Of a stretch of DNA of 13,306 nt, positions 1 to 5,910 are shown piece by piece. How positions within the stretch are numbered: position 1 is the first letter of the stretch; each line of letters begins with the position of its first letter. A program made the position numbers and the translations under genes. The notes below the pieces were generated by a model, which worked only from the letters and a program-made list of their open reading frames with translations, had not been told where the DNA came from and ran no database searches. The stretch is from Blautia sp. (GTDB lineage Bacteria > Bacillota > Clostridia > Lachnospirales > Lachnospiraceae), in NCBI GenBank assembly GCA_017515945.1, contig JAFWDX010000277.1:1-13306 (forward strand), written 5' to 3'.

Positions 1-109
1 GTTCCCGCTGGACCAGATCAATGAAGCACATGAGTTTGCCCTGGCACAAAAGGGGCTTAAGGTCGCCATCACAAATGTTCCGCTGGATGGATCGACTAAG
101 AATCATTGA
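1..109 (+). CDS. C-terminus of probable zinc-type alcohol dehydrogenase (partial)
   Basis: Only the last 35 codons are present; the reading frame enters at base 2 and stops with TGA at 107-109. The visible peptide begins FPLDQINEAHEFALAQKG and continues into a short hydrophobic K-V-A-I stretch. This matches the usual C-terminal pattern of medium-chain zinc dehydrogenases, where a P-L-x-x-I-N-E-A helix is followed by G-K-V-V-I. An alcohol dehydrogenase fits the context: in aldehyde-generating microcompartments it reduces part of the aldehyde to alcohol and regenerates NAD+. No catalytic or cofactor residues lie inside the window, so the call rests on the C-terminal signature and on the shell genes that follow. 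Another zinc-dependent sugar-alcohol dehydrogenase is possible. Confidence 0.55.
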   Translation, partial: FPLDQINEAHEFALAQKGLKVAITNVPLDGSTKNH

Positions 110-127
110 ATCGAAGCTGAAGGAAAG

Positions 128-161
128 GTAACTGTGAAGGAGCTTGTGACTGAACAGTTAC
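128..161 (+). mobile_element. 34-bp mini-element, GTAAC/GTTAC ends (copy 0)
   Basis: The ends form an 8-bp inverted repeat, GTAACTGT (128-135) and ACAGTTAC (154-161). The unit is identical, base for base, to the last 34 bp of the long element at 3849-4014. It is flanked by AAGGAAAG (120-127) and AGGGAAAG (162-169), a 7/8 direct repeat that reads as an aged target-site duplication. It sits between the dehydrogenase stop and the first shell gene. The right flanking repeat overlaps the Shine-Dalgarno sequence of that gene (AAAGGAG, 166-172), so insertion left the ribosome binding site usable. Confidence 0.8.
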
Positions 162-180
162 AGGGAAAGGAGCATAAGCC

Positions 181-495
181 ATGGCTGACGCAGTCGGAAT
201 TCTCGAAGTTTATGGTCTTTCGACAGCCTTTGTGGCGGCGGATGCCGGCTGCAAGGCGGCGAATGTACGGCTGGAGGTCTTTGACAAGAACAAACCGGCC
301 AACGCAGATTCTCTGCCGGTTCCGCTTCTTGTGTGCATCAAGTTCCGCGGCAGCGTATCGGATGTGACCGCCGCGGTAGAAGCCGGCATCAAGGTCGCTG
401 AGAGCATGACAGGAGTCGTGCAGCACCATGTGATCCCCAGCCCTGAGCCGGGAACCCGCAGAATGCTCAAGATCAGTGCACTGGACAAGAGATAA
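181..495 (+). CDS. BMC-domain shell protein with expanded pore loop
   Basis: This 104-residue single BMC-domain protein should form hexameric tiles in the microcompartment shell. The start [18 protein letters not shown] (residues 6-23) and the closing HHVIPSP (82-88) are standard BMC landmarks. It differs from the PduA/EutM-like neighbours in the loop that lines the central pore. Between L31 and R56 there are about nine more residues than in the protein at 536-817, including D-K-N-K-P-A-N-A-D around residues 35-43 and a proline pair at 46 and 48. The loop therefore lacks the usual G-S-G pore turn, so this tile should have a different pore. The ATG at 181 follows AAAGGAG at 166-172. I recall similar loop-expanded paralogues in clostridial microcompartment loci, but no specific substrate can be read from the sequence. 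Confidence 0.92.
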   Translation: MADAVGILEVYGLSTAFVAADAGCKAANVRLEVFDKNKPANADSLPVPLLVCIKFRGSVSDVTAAVEAGIKVAESMTGVVQHHVIPSPEPGTRRMLKISALDKR

Positions 496-535
496 ACGAT
501 ATCCTATATATTTTTTAATCAGGAGGATCCCCACT

Positions 536-817
536 ATGGCAATGGAAGCATTAGGAATGGTAGAAACCAGAGGACTTACTGCGGCGATCGAAGCTGCGGA
601 TGCGATGACAAAGGCCGCAGAGGTCACGCTGATCGGTACGGAAAAGATCGGATCCGGTCTGGTGACCGTGATGGTACGCGGAGATGTCGGCGCTGTCAAA
701 GCAGCCGTGGAAAGCGGCAGCGCAGCTGCATCCAGACTTGGTGAACTGGTAGCCACTCATGTGATCCCGCGTCCCCACAATGATGTTGAAAAGATCCTTC
801 CCGGCCTTCCTAAATAA
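536..817 (+). CDS. BMC-H shell protein, PduA/EutM-like (paralogue 1)
   Basis: At 93 residues this is a canonical hexameric BMC shell protein. It has the opening [19 protein letters not shown] (residues 4-22), the pore turn K37-I-G-S-G41 and the tail [17 protein letters not shown]. Ser40 falls at the position of the PduA pore serine, a residue associated with a polar pore for small metabolites in that family. The ATG at 536 is preceded by AGGAGG at 521-526. An ATG further upstream at 476 would add a low-quality N-terminus outside the domain, so 536 is preferred. The protein is nearly a duplicate of the one at 1222-1500, differing at about 13 of 92 positions. It is probably one of the bulk facet proteins of the shell. 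Confidence 0.95.
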   Translation: MAMEALGMVETRGLTAAIEAADAMTKAAEVTLIGTEKIGSGLVTVMVRGDVGAVKAAVESGSAAASRLGELVATHVIPRPHNDVEKILPGLPK

Positions 818-840
818 GCCGGAGAGCAGGGAGTTTGCTC

Positions 841-1140
841 ATGAATAAGGCATACGGATTTCTGGAGATCACAGGTGTCGTGGCAGCGATCGACGCGCTG
901 GATATCATGTGCAAGACGGCAGGCGTCGAGATCGCGTCCTGGGAAAGAAAGCTGGGCGGACGGTTGGTGACGATCATCATACAGGGTGATGTGGCCGCCG
1001 TGAACGAGGCTATCCAGGCCGCACAGGAAAAGTGCATCAAAAAACCTGTGAACTGTGCCGTCATTCCACGGCCGCATGAGGAGATCGTCCGGCTGGTGGA
1101 GCTCAGCGCGAGCCGCTGGCGAAAAAATCGCAATGAATGA
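841..1140 (+). CDS. BMC-H shell protein with Gly-Arg pore turn and basic tail
   Basis: This is a 99-residue single BMC-domain protein. It opens with AYGFLEITGVVAAIDALD (residues 4-21) and carries the conserved C-A-V-I-P-R-P-H segment near residues 72-79. The pore turn reads K37-L-G-G-R41, so an arginine replaces the small residue seen in the neighbouring PduA-like tiles. The C-terminus is extended and basic (SRWRKNRNE). Both features suggest a minor shell tile with a positively charged pore or a tail that contacts cargo or nucleic acid (inference). The ATG at 841 has AGGGAG at 828-833, seven bases away. A TTG at 835 is in frame but too close to that site. The gene follows the previous stop by 23 bp and is clearly in the same operon. 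Confidence 0.92.
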   Translation: MNKAYGFLEITGVVAAIDALDIMCKTAGVEIASWERKLGGRLVTIIIQGDVAAVNEAIQAAQEKCIKKPVNCAVIPRPHEEIVRLVELSASRWRKNRNE

Positions 1141-1155
1141 ATCAGAAGCATACTT

Positions 1156-1177
1156 GCGAGAACAATTATATTCTCGC
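1156..1177 (+). other. Intra-operon hairpin between shell genes
   Basis: GCGAGAA (1156-1162) and TTCTCGC (1171-1177) form a perfect 7-bp stem with an eight-base AT-rich loop. No T-run follows, so it is not an intrinsic terminator. It lies in the 81-bp gap between two shell genes and 45 bp ahead of the strongly conserved shell gene at 1222. A role in mRNA processing or stability is possible but unproven. Confidence 0.4.
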
Positions 1178-1221
1178 GCGATCCAATACACGGAAAATGA
1201 AATATGACCGGAGGTAAAGAT

Positions 1222-1500
1222 ATGACACAGGAAGCATTGGGAATGATTGAAACCAGAGGACTCACCGCAGCGATCGAAGCCGCGGACCAGATGTGCAAGG
1301 CAGCCAATGTGGTGCTGATCGGCACAGAAAAGATCGGTTCCGGTCTTGTCACCGTGATGGTGAGAGGCGATGTAGGCGCTGTCAAGTCCGCCGTAGAGGC
1401 CGGCAGCGCAGCCGCATCCAGACTGGGCGAGCTGATCGCGACGCATGTGATCCCGCGTCCTCACAACGATGTGGAGCAGATCCTGCCAAAGCTTAACTGA
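1222..1500 (+). CDS. BMC-H shell protein, PduA/EutM-like (paralogue 2)
   Basis: This 92-residue hexameric shell protein is very close to the one at 536-817. The region from [10 protein letters not shown] through the pore turn K-I-G-S-G and on to [13 protein letters not shown] is almost unchanged, with small swaps such as Ala23 to Gln, Thr25 to Cys, Glu29 to Asn and Thr31 to Val. The ATG at 1222 is preceded by GGAGG at 1210-1214. An ATG at 1204 would place that site inside the coding region and add residues outside the domain. The two copies are separated by a third, divergent shell gene, so they are not a simple tandem duplication. Keeping two near-identical tiles may raise shell protein dosage or allow mixed facets (inference). 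Confidence 0.95.
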   Translation: MTQEALGMIETRGLTAAIEAADQMCKAANVVLIGTEKIGSGLVTVMVRGDVGAVKSAVEAGSAAASRLGELIATHVIPRPHNDVEQILPKLN

Positions 1501-1542
1501 TCAGGAAAGGCCTGAAAAGGCAGGCAGAAAGCAGGTGAGAGC

Positions 1543-2187
1543 TTGGAGACGAACAATATAGAAATGATTACCCGCATGGTGATCCAGGCCATGGAAAAAG
1601 CAAAGCCTGATGAAGGCGGCTTTATGGTGCCGATCGGAGTTTCGGCGAGGCATATCCATCTCACGCAGGAGCATGTGGAAGCACTTTTTGGACCCGGTTA
1701 CCAGCTGACAAAGAAAAAAGATCTCATGGGAGGACAGTTTGCTTCCAATGAGACAGTCACTATAGTGGGCTTGAAGCTGCGCGCCATTGAAAATGTTCGG
1801 ATCCTTGGTCCGGTGCGCAAGGTTTCCCAGGTGGAGGTTTCCGCTACGGATGCCATCCGTCTGGGCATGAAGGTACCCGTAAGGGAATCCGGCAATGTGG
1901 CCGGCAGCGCGCCGATCGCCGTTGTCGGACCTAAGGGTGCCATTTACCTGAAGGAAGGCTGTATCGTCGCGATGCGTCATATCCATATGTCTCCCGAGGA
2001 CGCAGAAGCCGCAGGCGTTAAGGACGGCGATATCGTTTCTGTCCGTGCGGACAATGAGCGGGGTACGATCTTTAATCACGTGAAAATTCGTGTGGATAAG
2101 AGCTTCACGCTGGAAATGCATATCGATACGGATGAAGCCAACGCCGCGCAGATTTCGACAGGCAATACAGTCACGATCATCAGATAA
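1543..2187 (+). CDS. pduL: PduL-type phosphate acyltransferase (phosphotransacylase)
   Basis: PduL converts propanoyl-CoA or a similar acyl-CoA plus phosphate to acyl-phosphate and free CoA. It recycles CoA inside the microcompartment and leads to ATP formation by a kinase. The 214-residue protein carries the two zinc-binding histidine motifs of the family: S-A-R-H37-I-H39-L and M-R-H146-I-H148-M-S-P-E-D, the latter repeating the former in the second barrel. A further family-type histidine is at 193. Residues 1-20 form a short amphipathic helix (N-N-I-E-M-I-T-R-M-V-I-Q-A-M) separated by a charged linker from the catalytic domain, typical of an encapsulation peptide. No ATG lies upstream in frame; TTG at 1543 with AGGTGA at 1533-1538 is the best start and keeps the targeting helix whole. 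The next candidate, ATG 1564, would cut it. Confidence 0.95.
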   Translation: METNNIEMITRMVIQAMEKAKPDEGGFMVPIGVSARHIHLTQEHVEALFGPGYQLTKKKDLMGGQFASNETVTIVGLKLRAIENVRILGPVRKVSQVEVSATDAIRLGMKVPVRESGNVAGSAPIAVVGPKGAIYLKEGCIVAMRHIHMSPEDAEAAGVKDGDIVSVRADNERGTIFNHVKIRVDKSFTLEMHIDTDEANAAQISTGNTVTIIR

Positions 2188-2208
2188 ACCTGATCACAGG
2201 AGAACCCT

Positions 2209-2475
2209 ATGATAGTTGGAAAAGTAGTGGGAAGCATTGTTTCCACCAGGAAAAGCGAAAAGCTGATCGGTAATAAATTTATGATCATTGAGCCTGTGGA
2301 GCCGATGAAAGGGGATGGGTGTCAGATCGTCGCCATCGATATTATCGGTGCAGGCATTGGCGAGTATGTGCTCATCGCACTCGGGAGTGCTGCACGGATC
2401 GGCTGCGGGATGGAAGATGCGCCTGTCGATGCCGCGATCGTGGGGATCATCGATGATGGTACGGGATGGGAGTGA
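2209..2475 (+). CDS. pduN: EutN/PduN/CcmL-type pentameric vertex protein
   Basis: This 88-residue protein belongs to the BMC-P family, whose pentamers cap the vertices of the polyhedral shell. The start MIVGKVVGSIVSTRKSEKL is the usual EutN/CcmL opening. The middle has V-A-I-D-I-I-G-A-G-I-G-E-Y-V-L-I, with the family's G-A-G followed by G-E-x-V-L. The end P-V-D-A-A-I-V-G-I-I-D is also standard. AGGAG at 2198-2202 lies six bases before the ATG. The gene follows pduL by 21 bp and its stop is four bases from the pduS start, so the three are probably translationally linked. It appears to be the only vertex protein in the window. Confidence 0.94.
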   Translation: MIVGKVVGSIVSTRKSEKLIGNKFMIIEPVEPMKGDGCQIVAIDIIGAGIGEYVLIALGSAARIGCGMEDAPVDAAIVGIIDDGTGWE

Positions 2476-2479
2476 CGCG

Positions 2480-3814
2480 ATGGAAATCAGAGAATTGCAG
2501 AAGATCATCCAGGAAGGCGGAGTCGTCGGCGCCGGAGGCGCCGGCTTTCCCACATATGCCAAGCTGAATGAAAATGCGCGGACCATCCTGCTGAACTGTG
2601 CGGAGTGTGAACCCCTGCTCACATTGCACCAACAGCTTTTGGAGCGTCACGCTTATGATATCATGAAAACCTTTTTCATGATGGCAGGGACAGTTGGCGC
2701 CAAAGAGGCAGTGATCGGGATCAAAAAATCCTATACCCGCACGGTTCAGGCCCTCAGCACGTATATCGGAGAGTTTCCCGGAATGAGGATCCATCTGCTG
2801 GATGAGGTGTATCCGATGGGAGATGAAGTAGTGCTGATCTATGAGGCGACCGGACGTGTTGTCCGTCCGGGAGGCCTGCCCATAGAACAGGGTGTCGCTG
2901 TGTTTAATGTGGAGACAGTCTACAATATATACCGGGCAGTCAGCGCCGGACAGCCGGTGACGGATAAGTATGTATCTGTCGTGGCGGAAGTATCCAGGCC
3001 GGTTACCGTGAAAGTGCCCCTGGGATGTACCCTTGAAGAGACTGTAGCTGCCGCCGGTTCTGTGACTGTGAAGGATCCGGTCTATTTTGTGGGTGGTCCC
3101 ATGATGGGGCGGATCGGCAGTCCTTTTGAGCCTGTGACCAAAACCACCAATGCGATCCTGGTCCTGCCCTCCGATCATCCGATCGTGGTAAAAAAGAATA
3201 GAACACCGTCAATCGACCTGAAACGCGCCGCCTCGATCTGCTGTCAGTGCAATACCTGTACGGATCTGTGCCCGAGACACAATCTTGGTCATCCGATCGA
3301 CCCGGCGAGGTTTATGCGGGCGGCTTCAAATCAGGATTTCAGAGATCTCAATCCCTGCCTGAATGCGGCCTTCTGCAGCTCCTGCGGAGTGTGTGAGATG
3401 TTTTCCTGTCCACAAGGCCTGGCGCCCAGGTCTTTGCTGGCGGATATGAAGGCCGGACTCCGCAAGGCCGGGGTGCGCCCTCCCGCTGATGTACAGCCAA
3501 AGGCTGTCGGGCCGGAGAGAGCCTTCCGCAAAGTGCCGGAAGACAGGCTGATGGCCCGCCTCGGTCTGACAAAATATGACAGGCCGGCTCCGATCGACGA
3601 GGCAATTTTGCCTGTGGATCAGGTGAGGATACCCCTCAGTCAGCATATCGGAGCTCCGGCAGAGCCGGTTGTAAAGGTCGGTGAGACAGTAACCAAAGGA
3701 CAGTTGATCGCGCAGCCCGGCAAAGGACTGAGCGTCGGGATCCATGCATCGATAGACGGGACGGTGACAGAGGTCACGGACCGCTTTGTCACGATCATGG
3801 GCAGGAATACATGA
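2480..3814 (+). CDS. pduS: PduS-like RnfC-type Fe-S flavoprotein (corrinoid/electron-transfer reductase)
   Basis: PduS proteins are flavin and Fe-S enzymes related to RnfC and NuoF. In the Pdu system PduS reduces cobalamin, and in other microcompartments it is thought to dispose of electrons. The 444-residue protein starts with a Rnf/Nuo-like N-terminus including V-V-G-A-G-G-A-G-F-P-T (residues 15-25), the glycine-rich nucleotide/FMN region. A middle SLBB-like region is followed by two ferredoxin-type cysteine sets: C254/C255-x-C257-x-x-C260-x-x-x-C264-P and C299-x-x-C302-x-x-C305-x(4)-C310-P. The C-terminus (about 385-440) is a lipoyl-like barrel: I-G-A-P-A-E-P-V-V-K-V-G-E-T-V-x-K-G. The ATG at 2480 is favoured because the in-frame upstream extension only overlaps the vertex gene. 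The next gene encodes its usual partner, PduT. Confidence 0.93.
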   Translation: MEIRELQKIIQEGGVVGAGGAGFPTYAKLNENARTILLNCAECEPLLTLHQQLLERHAYDIMKTFFMMAGTVGAKEAVIGIKKSYTRTVQALSTYIGEFPGMRIHLLDEVYPMGDEVVLIYEATGRVVRPGGLPIEQGVAVFNVETVYNIYRAVSAGQPVTDKYVSVVAEVSRPVTVKVPLGCTLEETVAAAGSVTVKDPVYFVGGPMMGRIGSPFEPVTKTTNAILVLPSDHPIVVKKNRTPSIDLKRAASICCQCNTCTDLCPRHNLGHPIDPARFMRAASNQDFRDLNPCLNAAFCSSCGVCEMFSCPQGLAPRSLLADMKAGLRKAGVRPPADVQPKAVGPERAFRKVPEDRLMARLGLTKYDRPAPIDEAILPVDQVRIPLSQHIGAPAEPVVKVGETVTKGQLIAQPGKGLSVGIHASIDGTVTEVTDRFVTIMGRNT

Positions 3815-3820
3815 GCGGTG

Positions 3821-3848
3821 GTGACTGTGAAGAAAGTAGTGACTGAAC
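3821..3848 (+). mobile_element. Left part of an older 34-bp mini-element split by a nested insertion
   Basis: These 28 bases, rejoined with AGACAC at 4023-4028, give a 34-bp sequence that aligns over its whole length with the mini-element at 128-161. It differs at several positions, for example GTGACTGT in place of GTAACTGT. The 166-bp element at 3849-4014 is inserted between the two parts and duplicated GACTGAAC (3841-3848 and 4015-4022). This older copy is more diverged and its own flanks (3813-3820 and 4029-4036) match at only about half of the positions. It begins seven bases after the pduS stop. Confidence 0.7.
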
Positions 3849-4014
3849 GTAACTGTTCAGTCAGCACCTCGCATTTACTGCGACACCGCAGGCGTGCCTT
3901 GGCAGGTGCGTGGAGCAAAAGATGAACAGCCAAGGCCAGGCGCACTTCCAATGCGACGAAAGGAGCCTGCGCCTGGCCTCGTAACTGTGAAGGAGCTTGT
4001 GACTGAACAGTTAC
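3849..4014 (+). mobile_element. 166-bp MITE-like element (copy 1), perfect 8-bp target duplication
   Basis: The ends are a perfect 15-bp inverted repeat: GTAACTGTTCAGTCA at 3849-3863 and its complement at 4000-4014. The flanks GACTGAAC (3841-3848) and GACTGAAC (4015-4022) are identical, which marks an insertion. Inside, in order, are a 64-bp left module (3849-3912), a 15-bp linker specific to this copy with AAAAG in the middle (3913-3927), and a 53-bp hairpin module (3928-3980). That module has the 12-bp stem AGGCCAGGCGCA (3933-3944) with its complement at 3968-3979. A 34-bp mini-element forms the right end (3981-4014). GCCTTGGC (3895-3902) can also pair with GCCAAGGC (3929-3936), which puts the linker in a loop. 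There is no open reading frame of note and no transposase. It fills the gap between pduS and pduT. Confidence 0.85.
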
Positions 4015-4092
4015 GACTGAACAGACACCAATGATGTATACCCGCGAGCATGATCATATGCAAAAAGAAACGTGGGAAAGGGCAGTAAACAT

Positions 4093-4641
4093 ATGAGTAA
4101 AGCAATCGGGATGATTGAATTCAAAACCACAGCCACCGGCGTGGCAGCGGCGGATCTTATGGTTAAGACCGCCGATGTGGAGATCATTGAAGCCCAGACA
4201 GTGTGTCCAGGTAAATATATAGCCCTTGTCCGCGGGAGCCTGAGCGCGGTACGTGCCTCTGTGGACGCGGCGGTAGCCGCCTACGAGGATAAATGTATTG
4301 ACAGTTTTGTCCTGGGCAACCCTCATGAGTCCATTTTCCCTGCCATCTACGGTACTTCCAGTGTGGAAGGCGTCAGCGCCCTGGGAATCCTTGAGACCTA
4401 TGACGCGGCTTCGATCATAGAAGCGGCGGATCAGGCGGCAAAGACAGCAGTAGTCGACCTGATCGAGCTGCGGATCGCGAAGGGGATGTGCGGGAAGTCC
4501 TATATGATGCTGACCGGAGAGGTCGCAGCCGTGGAGGCGGCGATCGAACGGGCGGCGCTTGTCACTGCTGATAAAGGCATGTATCTGGATTCCCAGGTTA
4601 TCCCGCATCCGGATGAGAAAATGATCACCCGGATCCTGTAA
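4093..4641 (+). CDS. pduT: PduT-like two-domain BMC-T shell protein with pore cysteine
   Basis: This 182-residue protein has two tandem BMC domains (about 1-90 and 92-182) and should form pseudohexameric trimers. Domain 1 opens AIGMIEFKTTATGVAAADLM; domain 2 opens ALGILETYDAASIIEAADQA and ends S-Q-V-I-P-H-P-D. In PduT of Salmonella, Cys38 of the first domain holds a [4Fe-4S] cluster at the trimer pore. Here a cysteine also falls at residue 38 (A-Q-T-V-C38-P-G-K) when the ATG at 4093 is used, and the length is within two residues of that protein. The cluster may pass electrons across the shell to or from PduS, encoded just upstream (inference from family knowledge). The start is preceded by GAAAGGG at 4074-4080, a rather distant ribosome binding site. 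A GTG at 4072 is in frame but would add seven residues before the domain. Confidence 0.93.
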   Translation: MSKAIGMIEFKTTATGVAAADLMVKTADVEIIEAQTVCPGKYIALVRGSLSAVRASVDAAVAAYEDKCIDSFVLGNPHESIFPAIYGTSSVEGVSALGILETYDAASIIEAADQAAKTAVVDLIELRIAKGMCGKSYMMLTGEVAAVEAAIERAALVTADKGMYLDSQVIPHPDEKMITRIL

Positions 4642-4656
4642 ATACAGGAGGCCTGA

Positions 4657-5697
4657 ATGTATACGAAAGAAGGCGACCGCGGAATCACCGCGCTTGCGCG
4701 GTCGAAAAATGTATCCAAATCCGATGACCGCCTTGTATTGATCGGAACCATTGATGAACTTGTAAGTCAGCTGGGAATGATAAAAGCCTTGCTGCATGAT
4801 GAGGACACCACAGGGATTCTGGACCGGATCCAGCGTACTCTTTTGCTGGCGGCGGAGGGCATTTCGGACCCATACATGCGCGAATACCGGATCGGAGATG
4901 AACATACAAGGATGCTGGAGACGTGTATTGACAGGCTGCAGCTTCCCGATAAGGATTCGACCCGGCCGCTCCCGGGTGGATCTGTTTTGTCGGCAGAGAT
5001 CGATCTGGCGAGGGCAGTATGCCGCAGGGCTGAGCGCGCGCTTTCTCTGGTAAGCGTCCGCTACGGAGCGGATAATGGCGCAAAAAAATATTTAAACCGG
5101 CTGTCGGATTATCTATATGCATTAGCCAGAAGCCGGGATCGTGCCGCTGCAGAGGCAGCCGGCCGGTCTGGATTACAGGATGGAGGGGCGGATACTGTCC
5201 GCTCTCTGTCCCCGGCTCCGGGACACGATCAGACAGAGATGATCCGGGATGCCGTCGTCAGGGAAATCCTGGCTCTGTCAGGACAGATTGAGGCGATCAC
5301 GCTCAGGACTGCAAAACAGCTTATCGAAATAATGGAGGAGGAAGCCACCCGACGCGGCATGGCAGCTGTCTTAGCCGTATGCAGCCCCCAGGGGAATCCT
5401 GTAGCGGTCCATGTTATGGACGGTGCTTACCTGGTAAGCTATGAAGCTGCAGTTAAAAAAGCGTATACATCCGCTGCTGTCCGAATGTCCACACTGGAGC
5501 TTTCGCACCTGGCACAGCCAGGTCAGACTTTTTACGGAGTAGAGCATACAGATCCCCGGATCGTGATCCTGGGCGGAGGGATTCCGCTCATGTACAAAGG
5601 AAAGATCATCGGCGGGCTGGGCGTGAGCGGAGGAACATCCCAGGAGGATCACTCCCTGGCCGAATACGGTCAGTCGATCGTGGCGAAACTGCTGTGA
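4657..5697 (+). CDS. pduO: PduO-like cob(I)alamin adenosyltransferase fused to GlcG/DUF336-type domain
   Basis: The 346-residue protein has the two-domain layout of PduO. Residues 1-165 are an ATP:corrinoid adenosyltransferase, which makes coenzyme B12 from cob(I)alamin and ATP. The visible landmarks are Y2-T-K-E-G-D-R-G-I-T (ATP-binding N-terminus), G30-T-I-D-E-L, L105-P-G-G, R119-A-V-C-R-R-A-E-R127 and L146-N-R-L-S-D-Y-L-Y-A-L-A-R158. The Asn that usually follows D-E-L is Val here, a small departure. After a linker (about 160-195) comes a GlcG/HbpS-like domain (about 200-346) ending G-L-G-V-S-G-G-T-S-Q-E-D-H, a fold known in that family to bind haem or corrinoid. The gene follows pduT by 15 bp with an AGGAGG site. 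It indicates that a B12-dependent step is served by this operon, or was in its ancestor. Confidence 0.93.
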   Translation: MYTKEGDRGITALARSKNVSKSDDRLVLIGTIDELVSQLGMIKALLHDEDTTGILDRIQRTLLLAAEGISDPYMREYRIGDEHTRMLETCIDRLQLPDKDSTRPLPGGSVLSAEIDLARAVCRRAERALSLVSVRYGADNGAKKYLNRLSDYLYALARSRDRAAAEAAGRSGLQDGGADTVRSLSPAPGHDQTEMIRDAVVREILALSGQIEAITLRTAKQLIEIMEEEATRRGMAAVLAVCSPQGNPVAVHVMDGAYLVSYEAAVKKAYTSAAVRMSTLELSHLAQPGQTFYGVEHTDPRIVILGGGIPLMYKGKIIGGLGVSGGTSQEDHSLAEYGQSIVAKLL

Positions 5698-5703
5698 GTA
5701 TTT

Positions 5704-5869
5704 GTAACTGTTCAGTCAGCACCTCGCATTTACTGCGACACCGCAGGCGTGCCTTGGCAGGTGCGTGTGATAAAAGTCCAATAGCCAAGGCCAGGCGCAC
5801 TTCCAATGCGACGAAAGGAGCCTGCGCCTGGCCTCGTAACTGTGAAGGAGCTTGCGACTGAACAGTTAC
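5704..5869 (+). mobile_element. 166-bp MITE-like element (copy 2), inserted at the pduO stop
   Basis: This copy has the same length and module order as the one at 3849-4014. The two are identical except inside the 15-bp linker (here 5768-5782, again with a central AAAAG) and at one base near the right end (C for T at 5855). It is flanked by perfect 8-bp direct repeats GAGTATTT at 5696-5703 and 5870-5877. The left repeat overlaps the last two bases of the pduO stop codon (5695-5697), so the insertion hit the end of the gene without changing the protein. High identity between copies 1 and 2 points to recent activity or conversion. Confidence 0.86.
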
Positions 5870-5881
5870 GAGTATTTATAT

Positions 5882-5908
5882 GTAAGGAGCTTGTGACTGA
5901 ACAGGTAC
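5882..5908 (+). mobile_element. Remnant of a mini-element
   Basis: These 27 bp match the mini-element at 128-161 with a 7-bp internal deletion near the left end (GTAA joins directly to GGAGCTTGTGACTGAACAG) and one change in the right end (GGTAC for GTTAC). No flanking direct repeat is visible. It lies between the target duplication of copy 2 and the terminator stem and is probably an old, decayed insertion. Confidence 0.55.
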
Positions 5909-5910
5909 GT

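Noticed and set aside
757..1464. Minus-strand open frame of 235 codons
   Set aside because: It is antisense to two clear BMC genes; its histidine- and aspartate-rich composition is typical of a shadow frame.
2315..2479. Upstream extension of pduS by 55 codons
   Set aside because: The extension overlaps the vertex-protein gene in another frame and does not resemble the PduS family. ATG 2480 begins exactly at the family N-terminus.
3640..3951. Minus-strand open frame of 103 codons whose N-terminus matches another at 5606-5806
   Set aside because: The shared peptide is only the translation of the mobile element's left module and hairpin on the minus strand. There is no ribosome binding site, and each frame runs into the antisense of a real gene.
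4054..4905. Long minus-strand open frame (283 codons)
   Set aside because: It lies antisense to pduT and pduO, which have full family motifs on the + strand, and its translation has no recognisable domain.
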